A DNA stretch of 64,000 nucleotides from Chelydra serpentina (taxonomy: Eukaryota; Chordata; Testudines; Chelydridae). Shown piece by piece: positions 44,942 through 55,637 of the stretch. Under the pieces are notes generated by a model, which had not been told where the DNA came from, did no database searches, and saw only the letters and a list, made by a program, of their open reading frames with translations. The position numbers and the translations under genes are program-made. Location: NCBI GenBank assembly GCA_037349315.1, contig JBAIAC010000004.1, forward strand, positions 25,733,001-25,797,000. Direction: 5' to 3'. How positions within the stretch are numbered: position 1 is the stretch's first letter; each line of letters starts with the position of its first letter.

Positions 44942-45229
44942 GCCCTGCCATTGAACCCATGTACTTATTGTTTACACTACTGACTTGGACTCTTAATACA
45001 TTCCATGGGTGGCATACCCAAACCCACTTATCCACTGATGCGTTAAAAACTCCCACACCCCAATCTGGATCTATGCTGGTTATGAACCTCGTGGAACCTT
45101 CTAACTGATGCTTGCAATCCCCCATAACCCCAGCCCGATCCCAGATGTTCAGTACCTTCCTTCTTAACCTGTGTACATTTGATTTTAAACATTAACTTTC
45201 ATAAAATGTTTAAAGCTGTTCTTGCATTG

Positions 45230-46960
45230 AGCTGAGGGTGTATCCCGTGGAGCCTTCTCTGCGCTGGTGGGCTGGGTTGTTGAGGCAGATGTGAGAGGAC
45301 ACAGGGTGGGTGTGTAGGAGCGCAGCAGCTGGGGATGGGCGAGAAGAACTGTGACGGGAAGGAGGCAGGCGCTTGAGAGGATCAGGGCGAGCGGTGTGTG
45401 TCTTTGATGGGAAGAAGAGGCAGCGGGGAGGCTGTGGAGAGCGAGCGAGCGTGTGTGCGTCTCTCTGCCTGAGCTGCTGGGGAGCTGCCGGGATGAGCGG
45501 ACTCAGAGGCTGAGCGTCTGTGTTTCCCAGAGCCCAGGCGGCAGGAGTGGGTGAGTGTGGGTCTGTCTGCTGGAAGAGGGAGAGGGGGGGATCCGGGGGT
45601 GGGTGGGAAGAGGCGGATACACGGGAGCGGGCTGCTCTCCCGGTAGGCTGCGCTGTGATCAGACCGGCGGGCTGGGATCGCCCCCTTCCCCCTCCGCTCA
45701 GAGCCCCCAGGCAGAGTCCGGAGCTGCGTGCCGAGCGCGCCGCGCCTCCAGCCGTCTCCTCCCGGCCCCACTGCCGGGCTGCGCGCTGCACCGGCAGGGC
45801 GCCGCGGGGCTGGCTCCCGGGCTCATGGAGACCGTGCAGCGGAGGCAGAGGGGGGAGCCCCGGAGCTGATGCCGCTGGAGGGAAAGGTGCGTCGCCTTTG
45901 CTTCTTGGGGTTGACCGGTCCCTGTGCAGAGCCGGGCGGGCAGGCGGGGGCTGGGGGAAACTTTCCACCTTGCAAACTTGCTCGGGCGTGCACAGCCCGC
46001 GCTGCCGCTAGCGTGGGGCGCCGAGGGAGGCGCAGCAGCCCCAGGGCACGCTCCGAAGGGGCTTAGGGAAGTTTGCACGTGCAAAGTTGCAAAACTTAAA
46101 CCTGGGTCGGTTTTCGTAAAGCCGGAGAAACTCCCCTTGGGTCAATGCAAATTGCTGACTCCAGCCCCTCGGGTGTGTTTGATCTTTAGCTCCAGTTCCA
46201 TGGCTCTCCGGGGGAGCTGTGCTGGTGCAAAGGGAGGAAGCAAGCGGGTCCCCCACAGCCCCCTTTGCAGCGCAATCCGGCTGCTAGCGAGTGTTCTCCT
46301 GCTTTGCACCAGATTTAAACACAGTCGGAGGCTGGAGCTGGGGGGGGGGGGGGGGTTGCTTATGCTCTTCAGCTGCGTTTGTTACTAGCCCAGCCGATCG
46401 CGGTGCCTGGCGGAGGCTTGCTGCTGCTGCTGGGGGCGGGATGCAGCAAGCAGGGACGGGGCTCCCGATGCGAAGGGGGAATTCGCGTTCCCGGATCCCG
46501 TCTCCTCGCGGCGTGCCTGGCTGGTTGGAGCTGCGGGGGAAAGGGGCGGTTACGGTGCTGCGGTTTGCATGGCTGCAGAGGGGGGTTTCCCCGGGAGGTG
46601 GCGACGGGGCTGCTGCTGGAGACCGGGAGAGGGAATCGCTCAGCTGCTCCCTGCCTGGGGGCTGGCAGCGCGGACTCTGCCCGGTGGGGGTCGCAGAGGG
46701 GAAGTGCTTGCAATGGGCAGTGGTGGGGGGGGAGGGGGGAAGGGAGGCTGCTTTCCCCATCGTGCCCGGGGGCGCCGATCGCTTTCAACTGGATTTCTGC
46801 ACGTTGGAAACAAGTTTGGTTTTTGGCTGGGAGGGTTGAGCGTTGCAATAACCGCTCGCCTCTCCCTGGGCGGAGGGAACAGACCTCGCTTCGCCTCTGC
46901 AGTTAATGATTAGCTCAGCCTTTGTAGGGCAGCTGCGGGAGGGTTGCTGGGGCCTCGGAC
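45230..46960 (+). promoter_or_regulatory. CpG island, candidate promoter and first exon of a host gene
   Basis: CpG and GC content rise sharply over about 1.7 kb, and no repeat family accounts for it. On the + strand there are splice-donor-like sites at 45553 (G|GTGAGT) and 45889 (AAAG|GTGCGT). Before the second lies a short frame starting at ATG 45869 (MPLEGK, then donor). The ATG at 45825 opens a 14-codon upstream frame. No matching acceptor or next exon is seen downstream in the window, so the gene cannot be named and the coding claim is weak. The high GC also produces many long chance frames on both strands. Confidence 0.5.
46340..46355 (+). repeat. G16 homopolymer
   Basis: An unbroken run of 16 G inside the CpG island, preceded by 'ggaggctggagctg'. 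Such a run can form G-quadruplexes. Its true length may be uncertain in the assembly. Confidence 0.85.
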
Positions 46961-49200
46961 CGTTTCCATCCCCGGGGCAATGGCTCGCAAATGGGGCTGA
47001 ATTCCCATTTGCCAACATAAAGGAACTAAAACAAGTGATCAGATGAGCGTGTTTCCACTAGCTGCTAAGTGTAGGCATGGAGCAAACCTGCCCTGGCTTG
47101 GGGACTGGTGAATGGGGCTTTCCCACCACTAATTTCTGTGGTTAAGAGACCGTTGAACCTCTTTTGCTACTCCTTGAACCCTGCCGGATTATTTACAGGG
47201 GCAACCCCCTTCCTCCCCCAGGCGCTAAAGAGACGCATCGTTGTGTGCCTTGTATTTTGTTGGTGGTGGCTTCGTGCCCTTGCTTTGTTGGTTGGCGGAT
47301 TAAGGTTTGGCGATTGTCCTCAGTCCAAGAGCCAATTAAAATAAATGCAGTAAGTGGGGCATGAAAGAAGGAATAACTCTGGTAGCGCTACGGAGCAGCA
47401 AGCTTACCTGGTTACAGAGACAATGCTCCGGGAAATGCGCGGTGGGTTCCCTCTCTCCTCCTTTTCTGTCCCTTTGCATTGCTGTCAGACTCAGCCAGGA
47501 GCATCCTTTGCTCAGTGTTCGTCCAAAATCTAACTCGCCTCTGTCCAGGAGAAAATGTATTCTCCAGCGGCATAGTCATTGAACATCCTTTAGTATTTAG
47601 CAGCGACAAAGAGTCCTGTGGCACCTTATAGACTAACGGTTTGGAGCATAAGCTTTCGTGGGTGAATAATACCCACTTCGTCGCATAGCAGAGGCTTTAC
47701 TTATGAATGATCCGGTTCCTGGCAGAGGAATTAGCAGATGAAAAAGAGAGAGAGAGAGAGCTCTGAGAATTAGGGAGGAGAAATTCTGCCCTCTTCACTA
47801 ACCGCTGAGGGAGTGCCCTTGCTTTCACTGGTCGCTTAGTTCTGAATTGAAGCAGTTGTATAGCAGGGTATAAACATGAGCTGGGAAATTAGGACGCCAT
47901 AAAACAGCATGGGTCCAGTTCTTGCTGCCCTTTTTTTTGCTGTCACGGAGTTTATCCTTTAAATTTAACCAAAGTTACTCTTGTTTCCTTGAAGAAAACG
48001 TGTTGGTGGTGCTAGGAAAAGAACAAACGATCCCTTTGAAGCCAGTCTGTGTTCCCAAGATGCTGCTGCGAAAGAGTTCACAGAACCGAGCGGTTATCAT
48101 TGTGCCCAAAAGATGTTGCTGGCTGGTTGAGAAACCCAAATTAGAACCAATTTACTGGAGCTCCAGAAACCAAAGATGTAGCTCTGCTTATTTTTTCCCA
48201 ATGCATCTAGTGTTATCGCAAATAATCAGTAGGTTGCCTTGACTGTACTTGTCTTCAGATGTTAAGCATTTTTTAAAGGGCAAGATCCTTGCTTTCTAAC
48301 TAAAAGTTGTATCTTTTGGAATCTTAATATCTGTACAGTAACACCTGTTAACTAGCAATACACTGAGGGTGCCCATTGACCTGTGTGTTATGCTATTTTA
48401 CTACTGTGATGGATGGGAGTATAAACACTCGATTCTTTCAGTGCAGTCCTTGTTTCTGACATAAGTGCATTATATTTTATCAAGTTATGTTTTCACTGTT
48501 GCCATTCTCAAATACGGCAATGCGACCTGATGATGGATTATGTCAAATAGAATGAAGTGGGCAATTATAACTGAGTAGGGTGTCTAGCCATTCATTATTT
48601 AGTGGTAGGATTTAGTAGCTCTTATTCCATTATGAACATAAATATGTTTGGAGGTCTCAAATGTTTCTGACACATGCAAACAGTACAAATGTTGCTCAGA
48701 TTAATAGTTTTCTTTTACTCTATTGAGAAAAATCTGTGGGGTAGGGTAGGATAGGATTTGTTATCCCCCACAGTCCCAATACAGGATATAGAATACCTTT
48801 CACCTCTTGGATGCAGGTTTGAATCAAGCACAGGTCAGTAGTGACCGAAAGGTTTTGTTTTGTTTTGTGTGTGTGTTTGTTTTTTTAACCATTTTATATG
48901 AAGGGTTTTATGACTTGTCTCTAGTTCACATCACCAAAGCTGCTTACACAATTAGCATCCTGGTGGTTTTGGCTAGAAGGCCAAAGACAGAATGGATAGG
49001 GAGACAGAACTACTAGACCAGTGGTGAAATCCTGCCTCATCTGAAGTCAATGTCAGCTTTGCCCCAGGCTTCAGTGGGACCAGAGTTTCACACTAGAAGT
49101 AATCCCTACTAGTCTGGGAGGCACATTGGTATGTAGTGTGGAGAAGCGCTCTCTGCTGCCACCCATGCTGTGTCTGTTCAATGGCTCAACAGAAGATTTA
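46961..49200. other. Unique non-coding DNA, candidate intron
   Basis: No repeat dominates apart from the SINE-like piece at 47600-47690 and a (GA)8 at 47747-47761. The stretch lies downstream of the CpG island and would be intron if that gene is real. Confidence 0.45.
47600..47690 (+). repeat. Reptile SINE-like unit, headless copy
   Basis: 'gcgacaaagagtcctgtggcaccttatagactaac', then 'gcataagctttcgtgggtgaat' and 'acccacttcgtcgcat' are the body of the family at 49354 without its head. Confidence 0.85.
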
Positions 49201-49208
49201 AGGGAGAC

Positions 49209-50294
49209 AGTGGGTGAGGTAATATCTTTTATTGGGCCGACTGCTGTTGGTGAGAGAGACAAGCTTTGGAGCTACATGGAGTTCTTCGGGTCTGGGAAAT
49301 GTAATCAAAGTGTCGCAGGTAAATACAAGGTGGAAGTTAATGCATATTTCAAGTATCAGAGGGGTAGCCATGTTAGTATGGATCTGTAGAAGCGACAAAG
49401 AGTCCTGTGGCACCTTATAGACTAACAGAGGTATTGGAGCATAAGCTTTCGTGGGTGAATACCCACTTCTTCGGATGCATCTGATGAAGTGGGTATTCAC
49501 CCACGAAAGCTCATGCTCCAAAACGTCTGTTAGTCTATAAGGTGCCACAGGACTCTTTGTCGCTTCTGCATATTTCAAGGGATCATTCAAGGTGAAATGG
49601 CCCATTAACACCTCTCCAGTCCTAGTGGGGGAAGGACAGGTGGGAAAAAAGGTGGTAGGGGGCTTAAGGAGATTATAGATGGTTGTAATAAGCCATAAAT
49701 CCAGTATCTCTATTCAGCAAGCTCTCCACAGACCAGGTGATAGCAACTCAAAGCAGCACCAGACCCTGCCAGAAAAACAGCCAAACCTGTAGACATATCT
49801 CCACCGCTACAATACATCTACCCCCGCAACACATCTTTCAAGATCCATTCCTCTCACAACATGTGGTGTACCTCATCCAGTGCACTAAATGCCCCCAAAC
49901 AACTATGTGGATGAAACCAGAAAATCACTATGCTCTCAAATGAAATAACACAGAAAAATAAGACAAAAACACCACATCACCTGTGGATGAACACTTTTCA
50001 CAAAGCCATCACTTTATATCTGACATATCAGTCCTCATTCTCAAAGGAAACCTGCCCAATACCTTCAAAAGACAAGCCCGGGAGTTTAAATTTTCAACTT
50101 TGCTAGATACTGGATTTATGGCTCATTACAGCAATATATATAACCCACTTAACCCCTCCTCCATCTTGTTTTTCTTTCCTCCCCCATGACTGCAGAGGTT
50201 AATGGGCCATTTCACCTAGAATGGTCCGTTGAAATATGTGTTAACTACCTATGCTAAACAATCTGTTCCACCTTGTGTTTAGCTGTGACACTCT
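49209..50294 (+). mobile_element. Penelope-like element remnant with inverted terminal repeats
   Basis: Two arms in inverted orientation bound it: left about 49309-49353 plus 49580-49615, right 50194-50294. Matching landmarks are 'tacaaggtgga', 'catatttcaa' and 'ggtgaaatggcccattaa'. The right arm has about 25 bp that the left has lost. Between them, + strand frames carry VVYLIQCTKC (about 49865-49895) and VDEHFSQSHHFISDISVLIL (from 49980), the start and middle of a GIY-YIG endonuclease domain as found at the C-terminus of Penelope-like elements. The RT part is missing. The segment 49209-49308 also seems to belong to the element. Confidence 0.7.
49354..49566. mobile_element. Snap-back SINE-like unit with exact 13-bp TSD
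   Basis: TGCATATTTCAAG stands on both sides (49341-49353 and 49567-49579). The insert begins with the family head 'tatcagaggggtagcc' and body. It then turns and repeats the body in inverse, from 'ctgatgaagtgggtattcac' to 'tctttgtcgcttc'. The arms are about 86 bp with four to six mismatches, and the second arm lacks the head. It sits inside the left arm of the Penelope-like element. Confidence 0.88.
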
Positions 50295-50630
50295 GGGTCT
50301 GTCTACACTGGCAGAGTTACAGCACAGCTCAGAAAGCACTGTGTGTTCATACCGTCAGCTGCCTGCGCAATAGCATGTTCACACTTGTGGCACTTGCAGC
50401 GATATTCGGAGCGGTGTACTCTGGGCAGCTATCCCACAGAGCATCTCTTCCTCTTTTGCCGCTAACAGTTGTGGGAAGGCAGAGGGAGTCGCGGGGCATC
50501 CTGGGTCTTGTCCCAGTGCCCTGTGATGCATTGCTTCGCATCCCAGCAATCTCTGTGCTTCCGTCCACATTTGGCACCATATTTCAACGGTTTGTGTACT
50601 GAGCGCGCTCTGCCTCTTCAGTCTGTAGGA

Positions 50631-50807
50631 ATGGATCCCGAACTGTTGACCAGTATGCTGCTTGCTCTGACTAACACGTCACGAGTGGCAGTGGAGTTAT
50701 TCCTTAAACTACAAAGTCAAGAGGAGTGCGACATTGATGTTGCCACACGTACTAGCTACGACACGAGACTGCTTGTGGCATTCATGGAGGTGCTGACCAC
50801 AGTGGAA
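50631..50807 (+). pseudogene. Harbinger transposase, 5' part (before the CR1)
   Basis: An ATG at 50631 opens a frame (MDPELLTSMLLALTNT through LVAFMEVLTTVE) that runs into the CR1 at about 50808. The reading resumes at about 52258 (FWA, then TEWWDHIMMNVWDDW), so this is the same gene split by the insertion. The start is the first Met of the frame after a GC-rich leader. No known domain is visible in this N-terminal part. Confidence 0.75.
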
Positions 50808-52240
50808 TCATAGAATCATAGAATCTCAGGGTTGGAAGGGACCTCAGGAGGTCATCTAGTCCACCCCCCTGCTCAAAGCAGGACCAACCCCAACTAAATC
50901 ATCCCAGCCAGGGCTTTGTCAAGCCTGACCTTAAAAACCTCTAAGGAAGGAGATTCCACCACCTCCCTAGGTAACCCATTCCAGTTCTTCACCACCCTAC
51001 TAGTGAAAAAGTTTTTCCTAATATCCAACCTAAACCTCCCCCTCTGCAACTTGAGACCATTACTCCTTGTTCTGTCATCTTCTACCACTGAGAACAGTCT
51101 AGATCCATCCTCTTTGGAACCCCCTTTCAGGTAGTTGAAAGCAGCTATCAAATCCCCCCTCATTCTTCTCTTCTGCAGGCTAAACAATCCCAGTTCCCTC
51201 AGCCTCTCCTCATAAGTCATGTGCTCCAGCCCCCTAATCATTTTTGTTGCCCTCCGTTGGACTCTTTCCAATTTATCCACATCCTTCGTGTAGTGTGGGG
51301 CCCAAAACTGGACACAGTACTCCAAATGAGGCCTCACCAGTGCCGAATAGAGGGGAATGATCACGTCCCTCGATCTGCTGGAAATGCCCCTAGTTATACA
51401 ACCCAAAACGCCATTAGCCTTCTTGGCAACAAGGGCACACTGTTGACTCATATTCAGCTTTTCGTCCACCGTAACCCTAGGTCCTTTTCTGCAGAACTGC
51501 TGCCCAGCCATTCGGTCCCTAGTCTGTAGCAGTGCATGGGATTCTTCCGTCCTAAGTGCAGGACTCTGCACTTGTCCTTGTTGAACCTCATCAGATTTCT
51601 TTTGGCCCAATCCTCTAATTTGTCTAGGTCCCTCTGTATCCTATCCCTATCCTCCAGCATATCAACCACTCCTCCCAGTTTAGTGTCATCTGCAAACTTG
51701 GTAAGGGTGCAGTCCACACCATCCTCCAGATTGTTAATGAAGATATTGAACAAAACCAGCCCCAGCACCGACCCTTGGGGCACTCCACTTGATACCGGCT
51801 GCTAACTAGACATGGAACCATTGATCACTACCCGTTGAGCCCGACCATCTAGCCAGTTTTCTATCCACCTTACAGTCCATTCATCCAGCCCATACTTCTT
51901 TAACTTGCTGGCTAGAATACTGTGGGAGACTGTATCAAAAGCTTTGCTAAAGTCAAGAAATAGCACATCCACTGCTTTCCCCTCATCCACAGAGCTGGTT
52001 ATCTCATCATAGAAGGCAATTAGGTTAGTCAGGCATAACTTGCCCTTGGTGAATCCATGCTGACTGTTCCTGATCACTTTCCCCTCCTTTAAGTGGTTCA
52101 GAATTGATTCCTTGAGGACCTGTTCCATGATTTTTCCAGGGACTGAGGTGAGACTGACTGGCCTGCAGTTCCCTGGATCTTCCTTCTTTCCTTTTTTTAA
52201 AGATGGGCACTACATTGGCTTTTTTCCAGTCATCCGGGAC
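50808..52240 (-). mobile_element. CR1 LINE, 5'-truncated, inserted in the Harbinger transposase
   Basis: The minus strand carries RT to C-terminus (frames 51802-52128, 51454-51783 and 50894-51610) and the ATCATAG tail at 50808-50822. Two lesions are visible against the other copies: TGG to TAG near 51804 (SSWQP becomes SS-stop), and loss of one C near 51472 (GTAACCCTAGG for GTAACCCCTAGG). The 5' junction has an inverted snippet: 'ttttttccagtcatccggga' (52219-52238) against 'tcccggataactggaaaaaa' (52242-52261). Confidence 0.95.
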
Positions 52241-52257
52241 CTCCCGGATAACTGGAA

Positions 52258-53184
52258 AAAAGCTGCTTTTGGGCTTGGGAAACAAGCACTGAGTGGTGGG
52301 ATCACATCATGATGAATGTCTGGGATGACTGGCAGTGACTGCAGATCTTTCGGATGAGGAAAGCCACATTCATGGGACTGTGTGATGAGCTCTCCCCAGC
52401 CCTGCGGCATAAGGACACGAGAATGAGAGCTGCCCTGCCATTGGAGAAGCATGTGGCGATTGCACTGTGGAAGCTGGCTACTCCAGACTGCTACCGATCA
52501 GTAGCTAACCATTTCGGAGTGGGAAAGTTGACTGTTGGACTCGTGTTTACGAAAGTGTGCAGGTCCATTAATCTCGTCCTGCTGCAAAAGACCGTGACTC
52601 TGGGCAACATGCGTGACATTGTGGATGGCTTTGCACAAGTGGGCTTCCCTAACTGTGGAGGGGCGATAGATGGCACTCATATTTCAATTCTGGCACTAGA
52701 CCACCTACCTACCAAGTACACTAATCTCAAGGGGTATTTCTCAATGGTTCTCCAGGCACTTGTGGATCACTGTGGGTGTTTCACAGACATTAATGCAGGC
52801 TGGTCCGGAAAGGTGCACAATGCACGCAACTTTTGGAACACTGGCCTGTTTAGGAAGCTGCAAGCAGGAACTTTCTTCCCGGACCAGAAGATCACCGTAG
52901 GGGAAGTCGAAATGCCCATTGTGATCCTGGGAGACCCCGCATACCCTTTAATGCCATGGCTGATGAAGCTATACGTGGGGCAACTTGACAGCATCAAGGA
53001 GCGGTTCAACAACAGGCTGAGCAAGTGCAGAATGACTGTTGAGTGTGCTTTTGGCCGTTCAAAGGCCTGTTGGCGATGCCTCTATGGGAAGCTGGACTTG
53101 GCTGATGTTAATATTCCTATGCTTATAGCCACGTGCTGTACGCTCCATAATATTTGTGAAGGGAAGGGTGAAAGCTTCATTTAG
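52258..53184 (+). pseudogene. Harbinger (HARBI1-like) DDE transposase, main part
   Basis: An open frame of 276 codons begins at 52354 and holds nearly the whole catalytic region. A helix-turn-helix-like VANHFGVGKLTVG lies at about residues 50-62. The DDE residues are D106 in GAIDGTHI, D194 in GDPAYPLMPW and E230 in VECAFGR (35 residues apart), as in PIF/Harbinger. It ends in CTLHNICEGKGESFI, near the usual end. A TGA at 52336-52338 cuts the same frame from its upstream part, and a CR1 separates that from the N-terminus. The family enzyme cuts and pastes the element at 3-bp targets with help from the Myb-like protein. This copy cannot be made as one protein, and the Met at 52354 is internal. 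Confidence 0.9.
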
Positions 53185-53661
53185 GGCTGGACCATAGAGG
53201 CCCAGTGCCTGGCGGCTGAGTTTGAGCAGCCAGAGACCAGAGCTATTAGAGGGGCGCAGCACGGTGCCATAAGGATTAGGGATGCCTTGAGGCAGCAATT
53301 TGAAGCTGAAAGCCACTAATATTTGTTGCTATGCTCGGGAGTGCAGTGCTTGTAATGCTAGGAAGTGATTGTGCCGATGATGCAGTATGAAGATTTAACA
53401 TAATTGTCTGTTGCTTTGCAGGGTTCTGTTTGCTTTCAATTAATAGAATAAAGATTGCTTTCACACCAACACAATTCTTTTATTAAAAAACAACTGGAGG
53501 AGAGAGTCAAACCAAAAAAAACCCCTCAACAGTGATGGGGATGGGAGAAGGGAAGGTCCCACGAGGAGGTGTGGTCCCGGGACGGCTAAAGACTTGTGTA
53601 TGTCCAGGGATCATATCCAACCTTCTCCTTTGGAGTACAATGCAGCGGGTACTGTACTTCA
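53185..53661. other. Harbinger inter-gene region
   Basis: Non-coding, with a 'aataaagattgctttc' poly(A)-like signal at about 53448 for the + gene and 'ttttattaaaaaac' at 53478, which on the minus strand reads TTTAATAAAA for the opposite gene. This suits convergent transcription ending here. Confidence 0.55.
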
Positions 53662-54030
53662 TCAGGGCCAAACTGCAGAGGGATGGGTGTTTGAGTGCAG
53701 TGGGTAGTGGGAGTCTGCAGTGCTGGTCTTTGATGGGGGAGGAGTGGAATGCTGTGGGTATAGACTGGAGCCAGGAGGTAGATAAGAGTGTGTTGGTGGT
53801 GTCTGGGGAGTGCATGGGAGTATCGCCTGGAGCGTGTCAGCTTGGTGCTCCATAATGTTTAAGAGCCGCTCCGTGGCTTCATTCTGGCATGCCGCGTTCT
53901 CCTTTCGGTCTCTCTTCTTGCTGTCCCACCACTCCTTCAGTTCCCCTTTCTCGGCTGCGGAGTGCATCATAACATCACTCAGAAAGTTCTCTTTAGTTCT
54001 TCTTGGCCGCTTTCTAATTCCGTTCAGCCG
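53662..54030 (-). pseudogene. Harbinger Myb-like protein, C-terminal exon
   Basis: The minus-strand frame reads MMHSAAEKGELKEWWDSKK, then RLLNIMEHQADTLQAIL, then a Pro/Ser/Thr-rich tail. The WWDSKKRDRKENAA and EHQADTLQ pattern is the C-terminal helix of the accessory proteins of Harbinger elements. An intron probably separates it from 54771. No stop is seen in this exon. Confidence 0.6.
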
Positions 54031-54770
54031 CCGATAACAAAGAGGGAGGCTGGGCTCCCAAAGTTATCTCTGTGGAGTTTAAATGTAACATGTTACAGAA
54101 GCAGTATTGTTTGTAACACAGACAACACTGATTCAGTGCTTTAAAACACAGCCAGTACTCACACACCTGTCACTAACTGGCTGACCCCAGGCAAGCGCAC
54201 ATGAGCCACAAGACCCCAAAAAAGGTGACTAGCCGTAGGGGCAGGGTAAATCACTCTTCCCGGCCCCTGCTGTGCACTGGGCACGTGGCTCTTGGGGAGA
54301 GCCAGCAATATAGGGGGGAGCCTGATAAATATTCCTGTCCCCACACTTTCCACAGCATGTGATCATTATAGAACATATCTCGTTGCTGAGGGTGAGCAGG
54401 GAATCAAGGGAGGGTCTTTTCCAAGACTGCGGCCTGCGGCTTCTGCCCTGGCCCTTATGCAGCTCGCCTGTGTGCAGAAATGGTGTGTCCTCCGCCCTCC
54501 CCCGATGATGGCACAGTGGGGCGGGAAAGTTACAGTTAATGGGGCAAGAAACAAGGCAGCTCTGCCAAAGAACCCGCGGCAGCGGATTGCCCAGTATCTC
54601 CACGAGAGTTTCCTGGAGATCTCAGAGGCAGATTCCCGTGAAGTGAGGAAGTCAATCAACAGCCTCTTCCGCCGCTCAGACTAGGCATGCGGTGGGAGAC
54701 AAGCTTGCTTTCTGTAACCCTAGTGCCCCCAACAACTCGCTTCAGCAGTTCCCAAAATGAAATCCACTTA
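54031..54770 (-). other. Probable intron or spacer of the Harbinger Myb-like gene
   Basis: The + strand frame ending at 54684 (YLHESFLEISEADSREV, then SLFRRSD) may be a diverged third reading frame of the element, but I cannot place it in the family. No other feature is seen. Confidence 0.35.
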
Positions 54771-55279
54771 TCAGGGGCCTCCTCTCCTGTTTGTACTTCG
54801 CCAATCTCCGACAGCTCCGACAGAGAAGAGCTCCTGGCTGCACACATCTCTGACCTCCGAGTCATCATCTGTCTCTGGGTCCCCCTCCACATCCTCGTCC
54901 AAGATTTCCTCCTCCCAACTCAGTCCACTCTTGACTGGCACACGAGCCACCAAAGTATCCACAGTGGTCTTCGCAGTGGAGGTGAGGTCACCACCGAGTA
55001 TCGCGTCCAGCTCTTTGTAGAACCGGCAGCTTGTGGGCGCAGCACCGGAACGGAAGTTTGCCTCCCATGCCTTGTGGTAGGCGTTCCGCAGCTCCTTCAC
55101 TTCAGTGTGTCCCAGTCATGGCCCCTTTCTGTCATGCACTGTGAAATCTGCCCTTAGGTATCATAATTCCTACGGCTGGAGCGCAGCTGGGACTGGACAG
55201 CCTCCTCTCCCCAAATGCTGATGAGGTCCAGCAGCTCAGCATTGCTCCAAGCAGGGGATTGCCTAGTGCATGGAGCCGG
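54771..55279 (-). pseudogene. Harbinger Myb/SANT-like protein, N-terminal exon
   Basis: From the ATG at 55279 on the minus strand the frame gives a trihelix Myb/SANT-like start: SPAWSNAELLDLISIWGEEA, then QLRSSRRNYDT. A TAA near 55157 stops it. Just after the stop, a base loss shifts the frame to KELRNAYHKAWEANFRSGA, SCRFYKELDAILGGD and a very acidic EEEILDEDVEGDPETDDDSE tail (frame 54771-55100). In the family this protein binds the transposon ends and brings the transposase to them. Two lesions make it a pseudogene. Confidence 0.75.
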
Positions 55280-55637
55280 CATGGCCACCTGGAAAGATGT
55301 GTTGAGACCACTGCACACGTCGCTGAGCAAATAGGAAGGGGACTTCCAAATTTTCTAAATTTTCAAAGGAATTTACAGGCTGGGGATGCGATTTGGTGAC
55401 CTGAGGGCAGTAGAGTTCAAACCAATGACCAGAGAGGCGAGAACAGGCATTGTGGGACACCTCCTGGAGGCCATTCGTAGTGCTGTAATCGGCGGTGCAG
55501 AAAGCTCTACACCTCTCGTTGGGGAAGTCTCTTGGGTTGTTCAGCCAGTGCTTTTCACAAGCACAGTTCCAGGTTGGGTTAGAGTTATCTTTTCAGTTAA
55601 AACGTGGGGTTTCAGTAGGTTTTTACAGTATTCAGTG

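Larger units (their letters stand above)
50295..55530 (+). mobile_element. PIF/Harbinger DNA transposon, broken
   Basis: It begins near 'gggtctgtctacactggcagagttac' and holds the two genes expected of the family: a DDE transposase on the + strand and a Myb/SANT-like protein on the minus strand, convergent. The right end near 'gcggtgcagaaagctctacacc' does not pair with the left, so the right terminal repeat is lost or diverged. The right boundary is approximate. A CR1 lies inside the transposase gene. Confidence 0.8.

Noticed and set aside
45520..46913. Many overlapping frames of 100-252 codons in the CpG island
   Set aside because: All six frames are open because of high GC. None shows a domain, and composition is the better explanation. 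Only the donor-like sites were kept as a hint of a gene.
54292..54684. A + strand gene of 130 codons
   Set aside because: It lies inside the Harbinger element, opposite the Myb-like gene. The end of the frame is suggestive but no family could be named.
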